Origin: Streptomyces sp. CBMA29 | Lineage (GTDB): Bacteria; Actinomycetota; Actinomycetes; Streptomycetales; Streptomycetaceae | NCBI RefSeq assembly: GCF_014596445.1 | Contig: NZ_MECL01000155.1 | Location: 1 to 60,429 of the forward strand | Direction: 5' to 3' | Length of the DNA stretch: 60,429 nucleotides | Part shown: one piece after another, positions 35,975 to 44,541 of the stretch | Layout: each line of letters begins with the position of its first letter | Numbering within the stretch: the stretch's first letter is position 1 | The notes under the pieces: model-generated | Database searches by the model: none | Seen by the model: only the letters and a program-made list of their open reading frames with translations | What the model was told of the DNA's origin: nothing | Translations under genes and position numbers: made by a program

Positions 35975-36604
35975 ATGACCTCCGCCGACCGCCTCGCCGC
36001 ACTGCTGGGGCCCGCGACCACCGCGCTGCTCACCGTCGAGTGCCAGCGCGGTGTGGTCGGGCGTGACAGCGCGCTGCCCGAACTGGCCGCCGCGGCACGC
36101 GACTCGGGCGCGCTGGACCGCGTCGGCGGACTGGTCGCGGGCGCGCACGCCGCGGGCGCCGCCGTCCTGCACGCCGTCGCGATCCGCCGCCCGGACGGGC
36201 GCGGAGCCAACCGCAACGCCCGGCTGTTCCGCGCCGCCGACCGGCTGCCGGTCAAGCAGCTCGACGGCACCGACGCCGTACGGCTCACCGAGGAGATCCC
36301 GGTCGCCGACACCGACCTGACGGTCACCCGGCTGCACGGCCTCTCGCCGATCGCGGGCACCGACGTCGACGCGCTGCTGCGCAACCTCGGCTGCCGGACC
36401 CTGATCGTCACCGGGGTCTCGCTCAACATCGCGATCCCCAACGCGGTCTTCGACGCCGTCAACCTCGGCTACGACGTGGTGCTGCCCGCCGACGCCGTCG
36501 CCGGAGTCCCCGCCGACTACGCGGCGGCCGTCGTCCGGCACACCCTGTCGCTGGTCGCCACGGTGACGACGACCGACGACATCCTGGCCGCCTGGAGACA
36601 GTGA
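35975..36604 (+). CDS. Isochorismatase-fold (cysteine hydrolase-like) protein with altered active site
   Basis: This 209-residue alpha/beta protein has the isochorismatase-like fold (GVSLNIAIPNAVFDAVNLGYDVVLPADAVAG at residues about 148-178). The usual catalytic triad Asp-Lys-Cys is not evident: the first strand reads LLTVECQRG with Glu 22 where Asp is expected, and the nucleophile position in GVSLNIAIP is Ala or Ile rather than Cys. It may be a non-canonical hydrolase or a binding protein. ATG at 35975 fits the -10 element better than ATG at 35963. Confidence 0.8.
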   Translation: MTSADRLAALLGPATTALLTVECQRGVVGRDSALPELAAAARDSGALDRVGGLVAGAHAAGAAVLHAVAIRRPDGRGANRNARLFRAADRLPVKQLDGTDAVRLTEEIPVADTDLTVTRLHGLSPIAGTDVDALLRNLGCRTLIVTGVSLNIAIPNAVFDAVNLGYDVVLPADAVAGVPADYAAAVVRHTLSLVATVTTTDDILAAWRQ

Positions 36605-36730
36605 CACGGTCGCCACAACACCACGGCGACGGCGCGCTGTTGGCCGCGTCCGGCACCGGTCGCCCCACGTCACCCGGCACCGGACGCGGCACCCACCCGC
36701 CGCGCCCGGCGCCGCAGCCGACGACGTAGC

Positions 36731-36810
36731 CCCGTAAGCCCGCAAACCCGTAAGCCCGCAGCCCCGTAAGCCCGTTGACCCGTAAGGGCACAGACCCGTA
36801 AGCCCGTACG
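36731..36810. repeat. Five tandem copies of a 16-bp unit
   Basis: CCCGTAAGCCCG starts at 36731, 36747, 36763 and 36795, and a variant CCCGTAAGGGCA at 36779, giving an exact 16-bp period with a variable 4-bp spacer. It lies between the convergent isochorismatase-fold and Rieske genes. Confidence 0.92.
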
Positions 36811-36833
36811 CCGTCGCCGTACGTCCGTCCCGA

Positions 36834-37361
36834 TCAGCTACCGAGCATCACCTGGTCGCCCGACACCGTCACGTTCTCCGTAGGCAGGGGCTTTGTCGCC
36901 GGGCCGCTGGCGACGCTGCCGTCGGCCACGTGGAACTTGCTGCCGTGGCAAGGGCAGTTGATCGTGCCGTCGGACACGCTGCCGACCTGGCAGCCCAAGT
37001 GGGTGCAGGTCGAGGAGAACGCCTTGTACTGCCCGGCGGTCGGCTGGGTGACGACCACCTTCTGGTCGGCGTAGATCTTCCCGCCGCCGACCGGGACGTC
37101 CGAGGTCTTGCCGAGCGCGGTGCCGCCGCCACCGGCGGCGGACGAGGTGGGCGCCGTGCCCGCGTCCGACGTGGTGGGGTCCGCGCCGGCCGAGGTCGTC
37201 GGCGCCCCGGCGTCCGACGGCGACGAGGAGTCGGAGGCCGCGTCCGACGAGCCGTCCGAACTGCCGCAGGCGGCCAGGGCCGCGGCGAGTCCCACGCCGC
37301 CCGCCGCCGCTACGAAGCCGCGACGCGTGGGAGGCACGGAGAATCGGGGGGTCTCTGCCAT
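36834..37361 (-). CDS. Rieske (2Fe-2S) lipoprotein
   Basis: The 175-residue secreted protein has a Tat-type signal (TRRGFVAAAGGVGLAAALAAC) whose last Cys is in a lipobox (LAAC), so it should be a membrane-anchored lipoprotein. A Ser/Asp/Thr/Ala-rich linker of about 50 residues follows, then a Rieske domain with both cluster-binding boxes, CTHLGC and CPCHGS. It is a soluble electron carrier on the outside of the membrane; its partner is unknown and is not encoded next door. Confidence 0.93.
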   Translation of the reverse strand: MAETPRFSVPPTRRGFVAAAGGVGLAAALAACGSSDGSSDAASDSSSPSDAGAPTTSAGADPTTSDAGTAPTSSAAGGGGTALGKTSDVPVGGGKIYADQKVVVTQPTAGQYKAFSSTCTHLGCQVGSVSDGTINCPCHGSKFHVADGSVASGPATKPLPTENVTVSGDQVMLGS

Positions 37362-37437
37362 GAGGTGCGTCCTGTCCGTTCGTGGGGCCGGGCGGCGGAG
37401 GGACACCGCCCGGCAGCGTGGTGTCACGCGTGCTGTC

Positions 37438-39585
37438 TCATACGGGCGTCCGCTCCGGAACGTTCAACGCCGCACGCAAGAAGTTCACCTGGTGCCTCAG
37501 GAGTCCCTCCACCACCGTCTCGTCCGTCGGCGAGTGCGTGACGTTCGACAGCGGCAGCACCTGGTGCGGGCGGTGCGCCGCCAGCAGGGCCGCCGACATC
37601 CGCAGCGTGTGCGCCACCACCACGTTGTCGTCGGCCATGCCGTGCACCAGCAGCAGCGGGCGCCGCAGGTCCGCGGCCTCGCCGATCGGCGACGAGCGGT
37701 CGTACGCGGCGGGCTCCTCGTCCGGGTGGCCGAGGAAACGCTCCCGCCAGTGCGTGTCGTACAGCCGCTGGTCGCTCGGCGCCGCGCCGCTGACCGCCGC
37801 GTGGAAGACCTCGGGCCGGCGGATCACCGCGGCGGTGGCCAGCGTGCCTCCGTACGACCAGCCGCGGATCCCGACCCGCCCGAGGTCGAGGTCGGGGCAG
37901 TGCTCGGCCGCCGCGCGCAGGGCCGTGACCTGGTCCTCGATCGGCGCGCTGAGCGAGTCGCCGCGCACGGTCTTCTCCCAGGCCGGGCCGCGCGCCGGTG
38001 TGCCGCGCCCGTCCGCGACGACCACCGCGAAGCCCTCCTCGGCGAACCACTGCGCCTCGTACATCGGCCAGCCCCCGCCGCGCGTCACCAGCCGCATCGC
38101 GGGGCCGCCGTAGGAGGCGACCAGCACCGGCAGCGGCTCGCCGCCCCGCTCGTACCAGGACGGCAGCAGCAGCGCCGTACGGATCTCCAGCTCACCGGCC
38201 CGCAGCCAGGTCACGCGCGGGGTCAGGACGGGCTCCGCGGCCAGACACGCGACCTCCGTGTCCTGACCGCCGTCGCGCAGCAGCGTCGTGCGGTGGCCGC
38301 GCTCGGTGCGGGAGTCGAGCAGCAGCGTGCCGCCCGCGCGCAGGCCGGTGTGCACGCCGGGACCGGCGCTGAGCCGTACCGGGCCGCGCTCGCGGTCGTA
38401 CGACCACAGGTGCTCCTCGGTCGGCTCGTCGCAGGCCGTGAAGAGCACCGACTCGCCCGACGCGCCGAGCACTTCGCGCACGTGCAGGCCGTCCGGCGTC
38501 ACCGGCTCGCCGCCGACCGTCAGCCGCCGGGACCCGCCGGTGTCCGCGGTGTGCACCAGCGCGCCGGACGCGGTCCTGGCGGGCGTGCCGGGGATCAGTT
38601 GCACCCACGCCGGGTCGCGCTGCTCGTGCAGCGGCCGTGTCCCGCCGCTGCCGGGGTCGGCGGCGAGCACCCGTACCGTCCGCTGGTCCCGGCTCTGGAC
38701 GGCCAGCAGCGGGCCGTGCGCGTCCCAGTCCGCGCTCGTCAGATATTCGTACGCCGCGCGGTCCCAGCGGACCTCGGTGCGCGTCCCGTCCAGGCCCAGC
38801 ACGTGCAGCGAGACGTCGGCGTTGGCCGTGCCAGCCGTCGGGTAGGGCACCGCGCGCGGCGGCTTGGCGGGATCGGCCGGGTCGGAGATCCACCAGCGTC
38901 GGACGGGGGCGGTGTCGACGCGGGCGGTCAGGACCGCGGCGCCGTCGGGCGACCACCAGTAGCCGCGGTACCGGTGCATCTCCTCCGCCGCCACGTGCTC
39001 GGCGAGCCCGTACGTCACGTCCGCGGTCTCCGGCGCGGCGAGCAGCAGATCGGCGCCGCCGTCGAGGTCGGCCACGCGCAGCGCGCCCTGCGTCACATAC
39101 GCCACGCGCCGCCCGGCCGGGTCCGGCCGCGGGTCGACCACGGGCCCCGCGGTGGCGACCTGGCGCGCCGCGCCGCCGTCGGTCCGCACCGTCCACAAGC
39201 CGCCGTCCAGCGCGAAGACGACGGTACGCGCGGCGGCGTCGGTGGCGTACGCGACGATGCCGCCGCTGCGTTCCCTGGCCCGCTCGCGCCTGACCAGCTC
39301 GGCTTCCGGCACCTCGCCCGGCGCGGCGCCGAGAGCGTCCGGGTCGACCAGCAGCCGCTCCTCGCCGTCCGCGAGCAGCCACAGACAGCTCGTACGGTCC
39401 TCGCCGCCGCGGGTGCGCAGGAAGAGCAGCGTCCCGCCGTCGGGGGAGAGGGTGAAGGAGCGGGGCACGCCGAGCGAGAAGCGCTGGGTGCGGGCGAGTT
39501 GGCGGGGCAGGTCGCCGGAAGGGGTACGGAGCGGGTCGCGCGCCGGGTCGCGCGAGAGGTCAGGTGCCGGGTTATCGGTGTCCAT
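37438..39585 (-). CDS. Prolyl oligopeptidase family (S9) serine peptidase, DPP IV-like
   Basis: This is a 715-residue cytoplasmic peptidase. Residues 1-450 form a beta-propeller (SLGVPRSFTLSPDGGTLLFL; YWWSPDGAAVLTARVD). The rest is an alpha/beta hydrolase domain with catalytic Ser in GIRGWSYGGTLATAA, Asp in LVHGMADDNVV and His in SNVTHSPTDE. YRGYWWSPDG is typical of the dipeptidyl-peptidase IV subgroup. No signal peptide is present. ATG at 39585 faces the divergent HipA-like gene, 30 bp away. Confidence 0.92.
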   Translation of the reverse strand: MDTDNPAPDLSRDPARDPLRTPSGDLPRQLARTQRFSLGVPRSFTLSPDGGTLLFLRTRGGEDRTSCLWLLADGEERLLVDPDALGAAPGEVPEAELVRRERARERSGGIVAYATDAAARTVVFALDGGLWTVRTDGGAARQVATAGPVVDPRPDPAGRRVAYVTQGALRVADLDGGADLLLAAPETADVTYGLAEHVAAEEMHRYRGYWWSPDGAAVLTARVDTAPVRRWWISDPADPAKPPRAVPYPTAGTANADVSLHVLGLDGTRTEVRWDRAAYEYLTSADWDAHGPLLAVQSRDQRTVRVLAADPGSGGTRPLHEQRDPAWVQLIPGTPARTASGALVHTADTGGSRRLTVGGEPVTPDGLHVREVLGASGESVLFTACDEPTEEHLWSYDRERGPVRLSAGPGVHTGLRAGGTLLLDSRTERGHRTTLLRDGGQDTEVACLAAEPVLTPRVTWLRAGELEIRTALLLPSWYERGGEPLPVLVASYGGPAMRLVTRGGGWPMYEAQWFAEEGFAVVVADGRGTPARGPAWEKTVRGDSLSAPIEDQVTALRAAAEHCPDLDLGRVGIRGWSYGGTLATAAVIRRPEVFHAAVSGAAPSDQRLYDTHWRERFLGHPDEEPAAYDRSSPIGEAADLRRPLLLVHGMADDNVVVAHTLRMSAALLAAHRPHQVLPLSNVTHSPTDETVVEGLLRHQVNFLRAALNVPERTPV

Positions 39586-39615
39586 GAGGGGACTCTGGCC
39601 CATTAACCTGGGGCG

Positions 39616-40437
39616 ATGTTGAGAGAAGTGACGGGCATCCGCTATGTGACGCCGCTGCGCGAGGGCGGCTCGGTGCCCGGTGTCGTCGAGGCCGACGATC
39701 TCGGTACGTACGTCGTGAAGTTCACCGGCGCGGCCCAGGGCCGCAAGGCGCTGATCGCCGAGGTGATCGCGGGCGAGCTGGCCAGGCGGCTGGGGCTGCG
39801 GGTGCCGGAGCTGGTGCGCTTCCACTTCGATCCGGCCATCGCGCCCGGCGAGCCCGACCAGGAGATCCAGGATCTGCTGAGGGCGAGCGGCGGGCTCAAT
39901 CTCGGAATGGACTTCCTGCCCGGATCTCTCGGCTTCGATCCACTGGTCTTCCCCGTGGACACCGCGGAGGCGAGCCGTATCGTCTGGTTCGACGCGCTCA
40001 TCGGCAACGTCGACAGATCGTGGCGGAATCCTAACATGCTGGTCTGGCACCGGGACTTGTGGCTGATCGACCACGGCGCCTCGCTGATCTGGCACCACAA
40101 CTGGCGTACGGCGCAGGCCGCTTCCGACAAGCCGTATGCCGCCGCCGACCACGCGCTGTCCCGCTTCTCGCCCGATCCGGCCGCGGCGGCGGCCGAGTTG
40201 GCGCCACTTGTGACCGACGCGCTGCTCACCGAGGTCACCGCGCTGGTCCCCGACGAGTGGCTGACCGACGAGGCGGGATTTGACTCGCCCGACGACGTAC
40301 GCCGCGCCTACCGCGAGCTGCTGCTGGCCCGCGCCGGGGACGTACACCTGCGGACCACGCTCGCGCCCCGGCAGGAGGAGAAACAGCCGCCGCCGGAATG
40401 GCTGCGGACCTGGGTCGAGGGGAAGAACGCCCAGTGA
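39616..40437 (+). CDS. HipA-like kinase-fold protein
   Basis: The 273-residue protein matches the HipA-like family found beside DUF3037. VVKFTGAAQGRKALIAEVIAGELARRLG is the Lys-containing N-lobe; FDALIGNVDRSWRNPNMLVW and WLIDHGASLIW correspond to the catalytic and metal-binding loops (Asp in NVDRxxxNPN and IDHG). No HipB antitoxin gene is adjacent. ATG at 39616 has no Shine-Dalgarno and may be leaderless. The next gene begins inside its stop codon (GTGA), so the two proteins are translationally coupled. Confidence 0.87.
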   Translation: MLREVTGIRYVTPLREGGSVPGVVEADDLGTYVVKFTGAAQGRKALIAEVIAGELARRLGLRVPELVRFHFDPAIAPGEPDQEIQDLLRASGGLNLGMDFLPGSLGFDPLVFPVDTAEASRIVWFDALIGNVDRSWRNPNMLVWHRDLWLIDHGASLIWHHNWRTAQAASDKPYAAADHALSRFSPDPAAAAAELAPLVTDALLTEVTALVPDEWLTDEAGFDSPDDVRRAYRELLLARAGDVHLRTTLAPRQEEKQPPPEWLRTWVEGKNAQ

Positions 40438-40817
40438 CCGGCCGGGACGTCTTCGAGTACGCGCTGGTGCGCGTGGTGCCGCGGATCGAGCGCGGCGAGA
40501 TGATCAACGCGGGCGTGCTGGTGTACTGCCGTGCGCAGGGCTTCGTCGGGGCCCGTGTGCACCTGGACGAGGCGAGGCTGCGCTGCCTGGACGCGGAGGT
40601 GGACGTGCTCGGCGTGCGGGTGGCGCTGCGCGGCTACGAGGACATCTGCGAGGGCGGCGAGCGGGCGGGGCAGGCGGCGGGGGACGACCCCGGACGCCGT
40701 TTCCGCTGGCTCACCGCGCCGCGCAGCACCATCGTGCAGCCGGGCCCGATCCACACCGGTCTCACCGCGGACGCGGCCCGGGAGGCGGACCGGCTGCTGG
40801 AGCTGTTGGTGCGCTGA
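40434..40817 (+). CDS. DUF3037 family protein
   Basis: The 127-residue protein begins MTGRDVFEYALVRVVPRIERGE and continues MINAGVLVYC, the diagnostic opening of DUF3037. The C-terminal half includes FRWLTAPRSTIVQPGPIHTG, also conserved. Function is unknown; the family is nearly always encoded right after a HipA-like gene, as here with a 4-nt overlap. The pair probably acts together; a toxin-antitoxin role has been suggested for similar pairs but is unproven. Confidence 0.9.
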   Translation: MTGRDVFEYALVRVVPRIERGEMINAGVLVYCRAQGFVGARVHLDEARLRCLDAEVDVLGVRVALRGYEDICEGGERAGQAAGDDPGRRFRWLTAPRSTIVQPGPIHTGLTADAAREADRLLELLVR

Positions 40818-40925
40818 AGCCCGCCGGCGGGTCCGGGGCGCCGTACGCGAGCAGTGCCGTACGCCGGTCGGGCCCTTCGCGGCGCGCGGAAAGCCGTGCC
40901 CTGAGCCACATCGGCCGTGGTGGCG

Positions 40926-40986
40926 TTGACACAGGGTCACGGCGCTCCTACGGTTTCGGCAACGGGACCTACTAAGCGGTCGCTCA
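40926..40986 (+). promoter_or_regulatory. Consensus promoter and operator-like dyad upstream of the SDR pair
   Basis: TTGACA (40926-40931), a 17-nt spacer and TACGGT (40949-40954) form a near-ideal promoter with a start near 40961. TAAGCG-GT-CGCTCA (40973-40986) lies just downstream of that start; its arms (AAGCG / CGCTC) resemble TetR operators found upstream of acyl-metabolism genes in Streptomyces. Confidence 0.7.
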
Positions 40987-41043
40987 TGTGCCAGGCGCGG
41001 GCCGGGCACGGACGGCGCCGCACCACAGGGCTGAGGAGATCAG

Positions 41044-41805
41044 ATGTCCACCACCGAGCAGCGCGTCGCGATCGTCACCGGTGCCGCGCGCGGAATCGGC
41101 GCCGCCACCGCGGTGCGCCTGGCCGCCGAGGGCCGCGCCGTCGCCGTACTCGACCTCGACGAGAGCGCCTGCAAGGACACCGTCGAGACGATCACCGCGG
41201 CGGGTGGCAAGGCCATCGCGGTCGGCGCCGACGTGTCCGACGAGGCGCAGGTCGAGGCGGCCGTCGCCAAGGTGGTCCAGGAACTGGGCGCGCCGACGAT
41301 CCTGGTGAACAACGCGGGCGTGCTCCGCGACAATCTGCTGTTCAAGATGAGCGCGTCCGACTGGGACACGGTCATGAACGTGCATCTGCGCGGCGCCTTC
41401 CTGATGACCCGCGCCGTCCAGAAGCACATGGTGGACGCCGCGTTCGGCCGCGTCGTCAACCTCTCCTCGTCCTCCGCGCTCGGCAACCGCGGCCAGGTCA
41501 ACTACTCGGCCGCCAAGGCCGGTCTCCAGGGCTTCACCAAGACCCTCGCCTTCGAACTCGGCAAGTTCGGCGTCACCGCCAACGCCGTCGCGCCCGGCTT
41601 CATCGCCACCGACATGACCGCCGCCACCGCCGCGCGCGTCGGCATGGGCTTCGACGACTTCAAGGCCGCCGCCGCCACCCAGATCCCCGTCCAGCGGGTC
41701 GGCGACCCCGACGACGTCGCGAACGCCATCGCCTTCTTCACCGGCGAGCAGGCCGGTTTTGTCTCCGGCCAGGTCCTGTACGTGGCCGGTGGCCCGCTCG
41801 ACTGA
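41044..41805 (+). CDS. SDR family oxidoreductase, FabG-like (first)
   Basis: The 253-residue NAD(P)-dependent dehydrogenase has a Rossmann fold with TGAARGIG (cofactor binding), NNAG, and the catalytic Ser (NLSSSSAL), Tyr and Lys (YSAAKAG). It resembles 3-oxoacyl-ACP/CoA reductases. GAGGAG lies 5 nt upstream of the ATG. The next gene, 54 nt downstream, encodes a second SDR, so they probably work in one acyl-oxidation or reduction step series; the substrate is not visible. Confidence 0.92.
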   Translation: MSTTEQRVAIVTGAARGIGAATAVRLAAEGRAVAVLDLDESACKDTVETITAAGGKAIAVGADVSDEAQVEAAVAKVVQELGAPTILVNNAGVLRDNLLFKMSASDWDTVMNVHLRGAFLMTRAVQKHMVDAAFGRVVNLSSSSALGNRGQVNYSAAKAGLQGFTKTLAFELGKFGVTANAVAPGFIATDMTAATAARVGMGFDDFKAAAATQIPVQRVGDPDDVANAIAFFTGEQAGFVSGQVLYVAGGPLD

Positions 41806-41859
41806 CGCGCGCCGCGTCGACCGAGTGACCCACAACCGACAGGCCGGAGGCCCCAGACC

Positions 41860-42618
41860 ATGACCCAGCCCCCCGACAGCGGGCGCGTCGCCCTCGTCAC
41901 CGGCGCGAGCCGGGGCATCGGCTACGGCATCGCCGAAGCCCTCGTCGCCCGCGGCGACCGGGTGTGCATCACCGGGCGCAACGAGGACGCGCTCAAGGAA
42001 GCCGTCGAGAAGCTCGGCGCCGACCGCGCCATCGGCGTCGCGGGCAAGGCCCACGACGAGGCGCACCAGGCCGTCGCCGTGGAACGCACCATGGAGGCGT
42101 TCGGCCGCGTCGACTACCTCGCCAACAACGCGGGAACCAACCCGGTCTACGGGCTGCTCGCCGACCTCGACCTCGGCGTCGCCCGCAAGGTGTACGAGAC
42201 CAACGTCATCTCCGCGCTCGGCTTCGCCCAGCGGACGTGGAAGGCGTGGCAGAAGGAGAACGGCGGCGCGATCGTCAACGTCGCCTCCGTCGCGGGCCTC
42301 GCTCCCTCGCCGCTCATCGGTGCCTACGGCATCAGCAAGGCCGCGATGATCAACCTCACGGTGCAGCTCGCCGCGGAGATGGCGCCCGGCGTCCGGGTCA
42401 ACTCCGTCGCGCCCGCCGTGGTGAAGACGAAATTCGCCGCCGCGCTGTACGAGGGCCGGGAGGCGGAGGCCGCGGCCGCGTATCCGCTCAGGCGGCTCGG
42501 TCTGCCCGAGGACATCGGCGGCGCCGCCGCCTTCCTGCTGTCCGACCAGGCGAGCTGGATCACCGGGCAGAATCTCGTCCTCGACGGCGGGCTCTTCCTC
42601 CAGGCGGGGGTCGCCTGA
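41860..42618 (+). CDS. SDR family oxidoreductase, FabG-like (second)
   Basis: This is a 252-residue SDR enzyme with TGASRGIG, NNAG, catalytic Ser (NVASVAG), Tyr (YGISKAA) and Lys. It is a paralogue of the enzyme encoded immediately upstream and is in the same transcription unit. GGAGG precedes the ATG. Substrate unknown. Confidence 0.92.
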   Translation: MTQPPDSGRVALVTGASRGIGYGIAEALVARGDRVCITGRNEDALKEAVEKLGADRAIGVAGKAHDEAHQAVAVERTMEAFGRVDYLANNAGTNPVYGLLADLDLGVARKVYETNVISALGFAQRTWKAWQKENGGAIVNVASVAGLAPSPLIGAYGISKAAMINLTVQLAAEMAPGVRVNSVAPAVVKTKFAAALYEGREAEAAAAYPLRRLGLPEDIGGAAAFLLSDQASWITGQNLVLDGGLFLQAGVA

Positions 42619-42754
42619 GGGGCGTTGGCCGGACAAGAGCCGTACGCGAGGGCTTGCCTTCGTCCGTACTCCAACGTGCACAGTCCTCGTGCGGGTGGCC
42701 GGGACGGTCGCCCGCACAAGGACTTCCCACGTTACGGATTTACGGAGACCGCAC

Positions 42755-43720
42755 ATGCGATATCGCACACTCGCAGGAGGCCAGGGGCCCGAGGTCAGCG
42801 CCCTGTGTCTGGGCCTCCTGCCGTTCGGCACGACCGTGGACGAAACCACGGCCTTCGCGATCCTGGACCGTTTCGCCGAGGCGGGCGGCACCTACGTCGA
42901 CACCGCCAACAACTACGCGGCCTGGGTTCCCGGCGGCACCGGCGACGAGAGCGAACTGCTGCTCGGCCGCTGGCTGCACAGGCGCGGCGCCCGGGACCGT
43001 ACCGTCGTCGCCACCAAGGTCGGCGCCCGGCCGCCCGTCGGATCGACCGCCGTGTGGCCGAACGCCTGGGAAGGGCTGTCGGCCAAGGTGATCGAGGCCG
43101 GGATCGAGGGCAGCCTGCGGCGGCTGGGCACCGACCACGTCGATGTGTACTACGCGCATGTCGAGGACCGCGACGTGCCGATGGCCGAGACCGTCCAGGC
43201 ATTCGCGGACGTCGTGCGCGGCGGCAGCACCCGCGTCCTGGGGTGCAGCAACCACGCCGCCTGGCGGGTCGGCGCGGCCCGGCAGTACGCCGCCGACCAC
43301 GGGCTGCCCGGCTACACGTGCGTGCAGCAGCGCTACACCTACCTGTGGCCCGTGCCGGGCGGCGAGTGGGGCGCGCAGTGGTACGCCCGCGACGACATGC
43401 AGGATCTGGTCGCCTCGAACGACGACATGACGCTGATGGCGTACGGGCCGTTGATGAGCGGCGCCTACACCCGCACCGACAAGGAACTCCTCGCGCAGTA
43501 CGACCACGCCCTGTCGCACCGCAGGCTCGAAGTGCTGCGGGAGGTCGCGGCCGAGTCGGGCGCGACGCCCAACCAGGTCGTCCTGGCCTGGCAGATGGGC
43601 GGCGCGCTGCCGGTGGTCCCTGTCGTCGGTGTGAGCAGCCTCGCGCAGCTCGAAGAGGCTCTGGGCGCCGTCGAGTTGGACCTCGACCCGGAGCTGCGCG
43701 CCCGGCTGGACGCGGTCTGA
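42755..43720 (+). CDS. Aldo/keto reductase
   Basis: The 321-residue NADPH-dependent reductase has a (beta/alpha)8 barrel. Catalytic residues are in place: Asp in VDTANNY, Tyr in the same segment, Lys in VATKVG and His in VYYAHVED. SNHAAW and the C-terminal VPVVGVSSLAQLEEAL are cofactor-binding regions. ATG at 42755 has GGAG 7 nt upstream. It may follow the SDR pair in one transcript, but a 136-bp gap makes an own promoter possible. Confidence 0.92.
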   Translation: MRYRTLAGGQGPEVSALCLGLLPFGTTVDETTAFAILDRFAEAGGTYVDTANNYAAWVPGGTGDESELLLGRWLHRRGARDRTVVATKVGARPPVGSTAVWPNAWEGLSAKVIEAGIEGSLRRLGTDHVDVYYAHVEDRDVPMAETVQAFADVVRGGSTRVLGCSNHAAWRVGAARQYAADHGLPGYTCVQQRYTYLWPVPGGEWGAQWYARDDMQDLVASNDDMTLMAYGPLMSGAYTRTDKELLAQYDHALSHRRLEVLREVAAESGATPNQVVLAWQMGGALPVVPVVGVSSLAQLEEALGAVELDLDPELRARLDAV

Positions 43721-43824
43721 GTCCCGGCAGGTGTGCTGAGTCGGCCGACAGGTGCGGGGATGTCAGTGGGTGGCGGTACGTTCTGGGGCAGTAGCAAACG
43801 GATCGATTGCCGGAGGTTCCTGAC

Positions 43825-44514
43825 GTGCCCAGCATGCTGCCCGACTCCTGGGAGACCGTTCTCGGCGAGGAGTTGGACAAGCCGTACTTCCAGCAGCTCA
43901 CCGAATTTGTCGAGGCCGAGCGGGACGAGCACCGGATCTTCCCGCCGCGCGACGAGGTCTTCGCGGCGCTGGAGGCGACGCCGTTCGACCGCGTCAAGGT
44001 GCTGATCCTCGGTCAGGACCCTTACCACGGCGCGGGACAGGGGCACGGGCTGTGCTTCTCGGTGCGGCCCGGTGTGAAGACGCCGCCCTCGCTGCGGAAC
44101 ATCTTCAAGGAGATGAAGGAGGAGCTGGGCCACCCCGTTCCGGACAACGGCTATCTGATGCCGTGGGCGGACCAGGGCGTCCTGCTGCTCAACGCGGTGC
44201 TGACGGTCCGCGAGGGCGAGGCCAACTCGCACAAGGGCAAGGGCTGGGAGAAGTTCACCGACGCGGTCATCAAGGCCGTGGCGGCCCGCCCCGATCCGGC
44301 CGTCTTCGTCCTGTGGGGGAACTACGCGAAGAAGAAGCTGCCGCTGATCGACACCGAGCGGCACGCCGTCGTCCAGGGCGCGCACCCCTCGCCGCTGTCG
44401 GCGAAGCTCTTCATGGGCAGCCGCCCCTTCACCCAGATCGACAAGGCCGTCGCGGACCAGGGGCACACCCCGATCGACTGGCGCATCCCCGATCTCGGGG
44501 CGTCCGCGAGTTAG
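43825..44514 (+). CDS. ung: Uracil-DNA glycosylase (family 1)
   Basis: The 229-residue repair enzyme excises uracil from DNA. Family 1 motifs are complete: GQDPYHG with the catalytic Asp, the uracil pocket LNAVLTVREGEANSH, and HPSPLS with the catalytic His and the DNA-intercalating loop. GTG at 43825 was chosen because GGAGG lies 8 nt upstream; a TTG at 43807 and an ATG at 43834 are alternatives. Confidence 0.96.
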   Translation: MPSMLPDSWETVLGEELDKPYFQQLTEFVEAERDEHRIFPPRDEVFAALEATPFDRVKVLILGQDPYHGAGQGHGLCFSVRPGVKTPPSLRNIFKEMKEELGHPVPDNGYLMPWADQGVLLLNAVLTVREGEANSHKGKGWEKFTDAVIKAVAARPDPAVFVLWGNYAKKKLPLIDTERHAVVQGAHPSPLSAKLFMGSRPFTQIDKAVADQGHTPIDWRIPDLGASAS

Positions 44515-44541
44515 CTTCGTGGGTGAGGCGAGGAGGCTCGG

